Made by a program: the position numbers and the translations under genes. Under the pieces are notes generated by a model that did no database searches, had not been told where the DNA came from, and saw only the letters and a program-made list of their open reading frames with translations. 6,434 bases of DNA from assembly GCA_020050895.1 (NCBI GenBank), contig JAGVJW010000157.1, positions 1-6,434 of the forward strand, written 5' to 3'. The stretch is from a bacterium. Its GTDB lineage: Bacteria; Bacteroidota; Ignavibacteria; Kapaibacteriales; Kapaibacteriaceae. Below, one piece after another: positions 6,331-6,434 of this stretch (position 1 is the first letter of the stretch; each line of letters opens with the position of its first letter).

Positions 6331-6432
6331 CTAACCTACGAGATATTCAAGAAAAAATTTATCAATTATGAAATTCGGTAGCGTCTCTGCACGAAATTCT
6401 TCTGCCATTGCATCCGCCTCTGTATTGAGGCA
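6331..6432 (-). CDS. 3' end of an upstream gene in the same operon, product unknown
   Basis: On the minus strand a frame enters from the window edge and ends at TAG (6333-6331), giving 33 residues. It includes NTEADAMAEEFRAETLPNF and ends FFLEYLVG. The mixture of charged, helix-forming residues and a hydrophobic tail is protein-like, and the other two frames show poorer composition. Its stop lies 24 nt before the ATG of the peptidase-like gene, which suits an operon. Too little is visible to name a function. The alternative is non-coding leader sequence; AT-rich TAAATTTTTT within it could then be part of a promoter. Confidence 0.5.
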   Translation of the reverse strand, partial: CLNTEADAMAEEFRAETLPNFIIDKFFLEYLVG

Positions 6433-6434
6433 CA

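Overview
The window looks like chromosomal DNA from a member of the Bacteroidota/Chlorobiota superphylum, perhaps Ignavibacteria or Kapabacteria. This rests on a secreted protein with a C-terminal domain of the type IX secretion system (T9SS) sorting type, a small Bacteroidota-like outer-membrane barrel, and Ig-rich secreted proteins at moderate GC. No rRNA or other marker gene is present, so the placement is an inference.

Layout. Positions 3-776 (+) are the 3' part of an unrecognised beta-rich protein. A short reading frame starts at an ATGA overlap with its stop (773) and runs straight into the end of an IS3-family element at about 904. Only the last ~160 bp of that element survive: the terminal inverted repeat and the C-terminus of its transposase on the minus strand (922-1065). 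Positions 1066-1478 hold no convincing gene, only a strong hairpin at 1079-1102. Two small exported-protein genes follow on the plus strand with a 2-nt gap: a 142-aa outer-membrane beta-barrel-like protein (1479-1907) and a 120-aa predicted Ig-like protein (1910-2272).

From 2326 to the window end everything is on the minus strand and looks like one operon. It holds the 3' end of an unknown gene (6331-6432), a 635-aa secreted protein (4399-6306) and, 9 nt downstream, a 687-aa beta-propeller protein with a T9SS sorting domain (2326-4389). The 635-aa protein has a signal peptide, an N-terminal CARDB-like beta domain, two copies of a PKD/Ig-like module and a C-terminal domain with the His (FVGHG) and Cys (LLACET) motifs of clan CD cysteine peptidases (caspase/CHAT/gingipain fold).

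The most interesting unit is this pair: a predicted secreted caspase-like peptidase with no sorting domain, tightly coupled to a T9SS-sorted propeller made of YCF48/BNR-like repeats. A shared role, such as surface proteolysis with the propeller as binding partner, scaffold or target, is inference.
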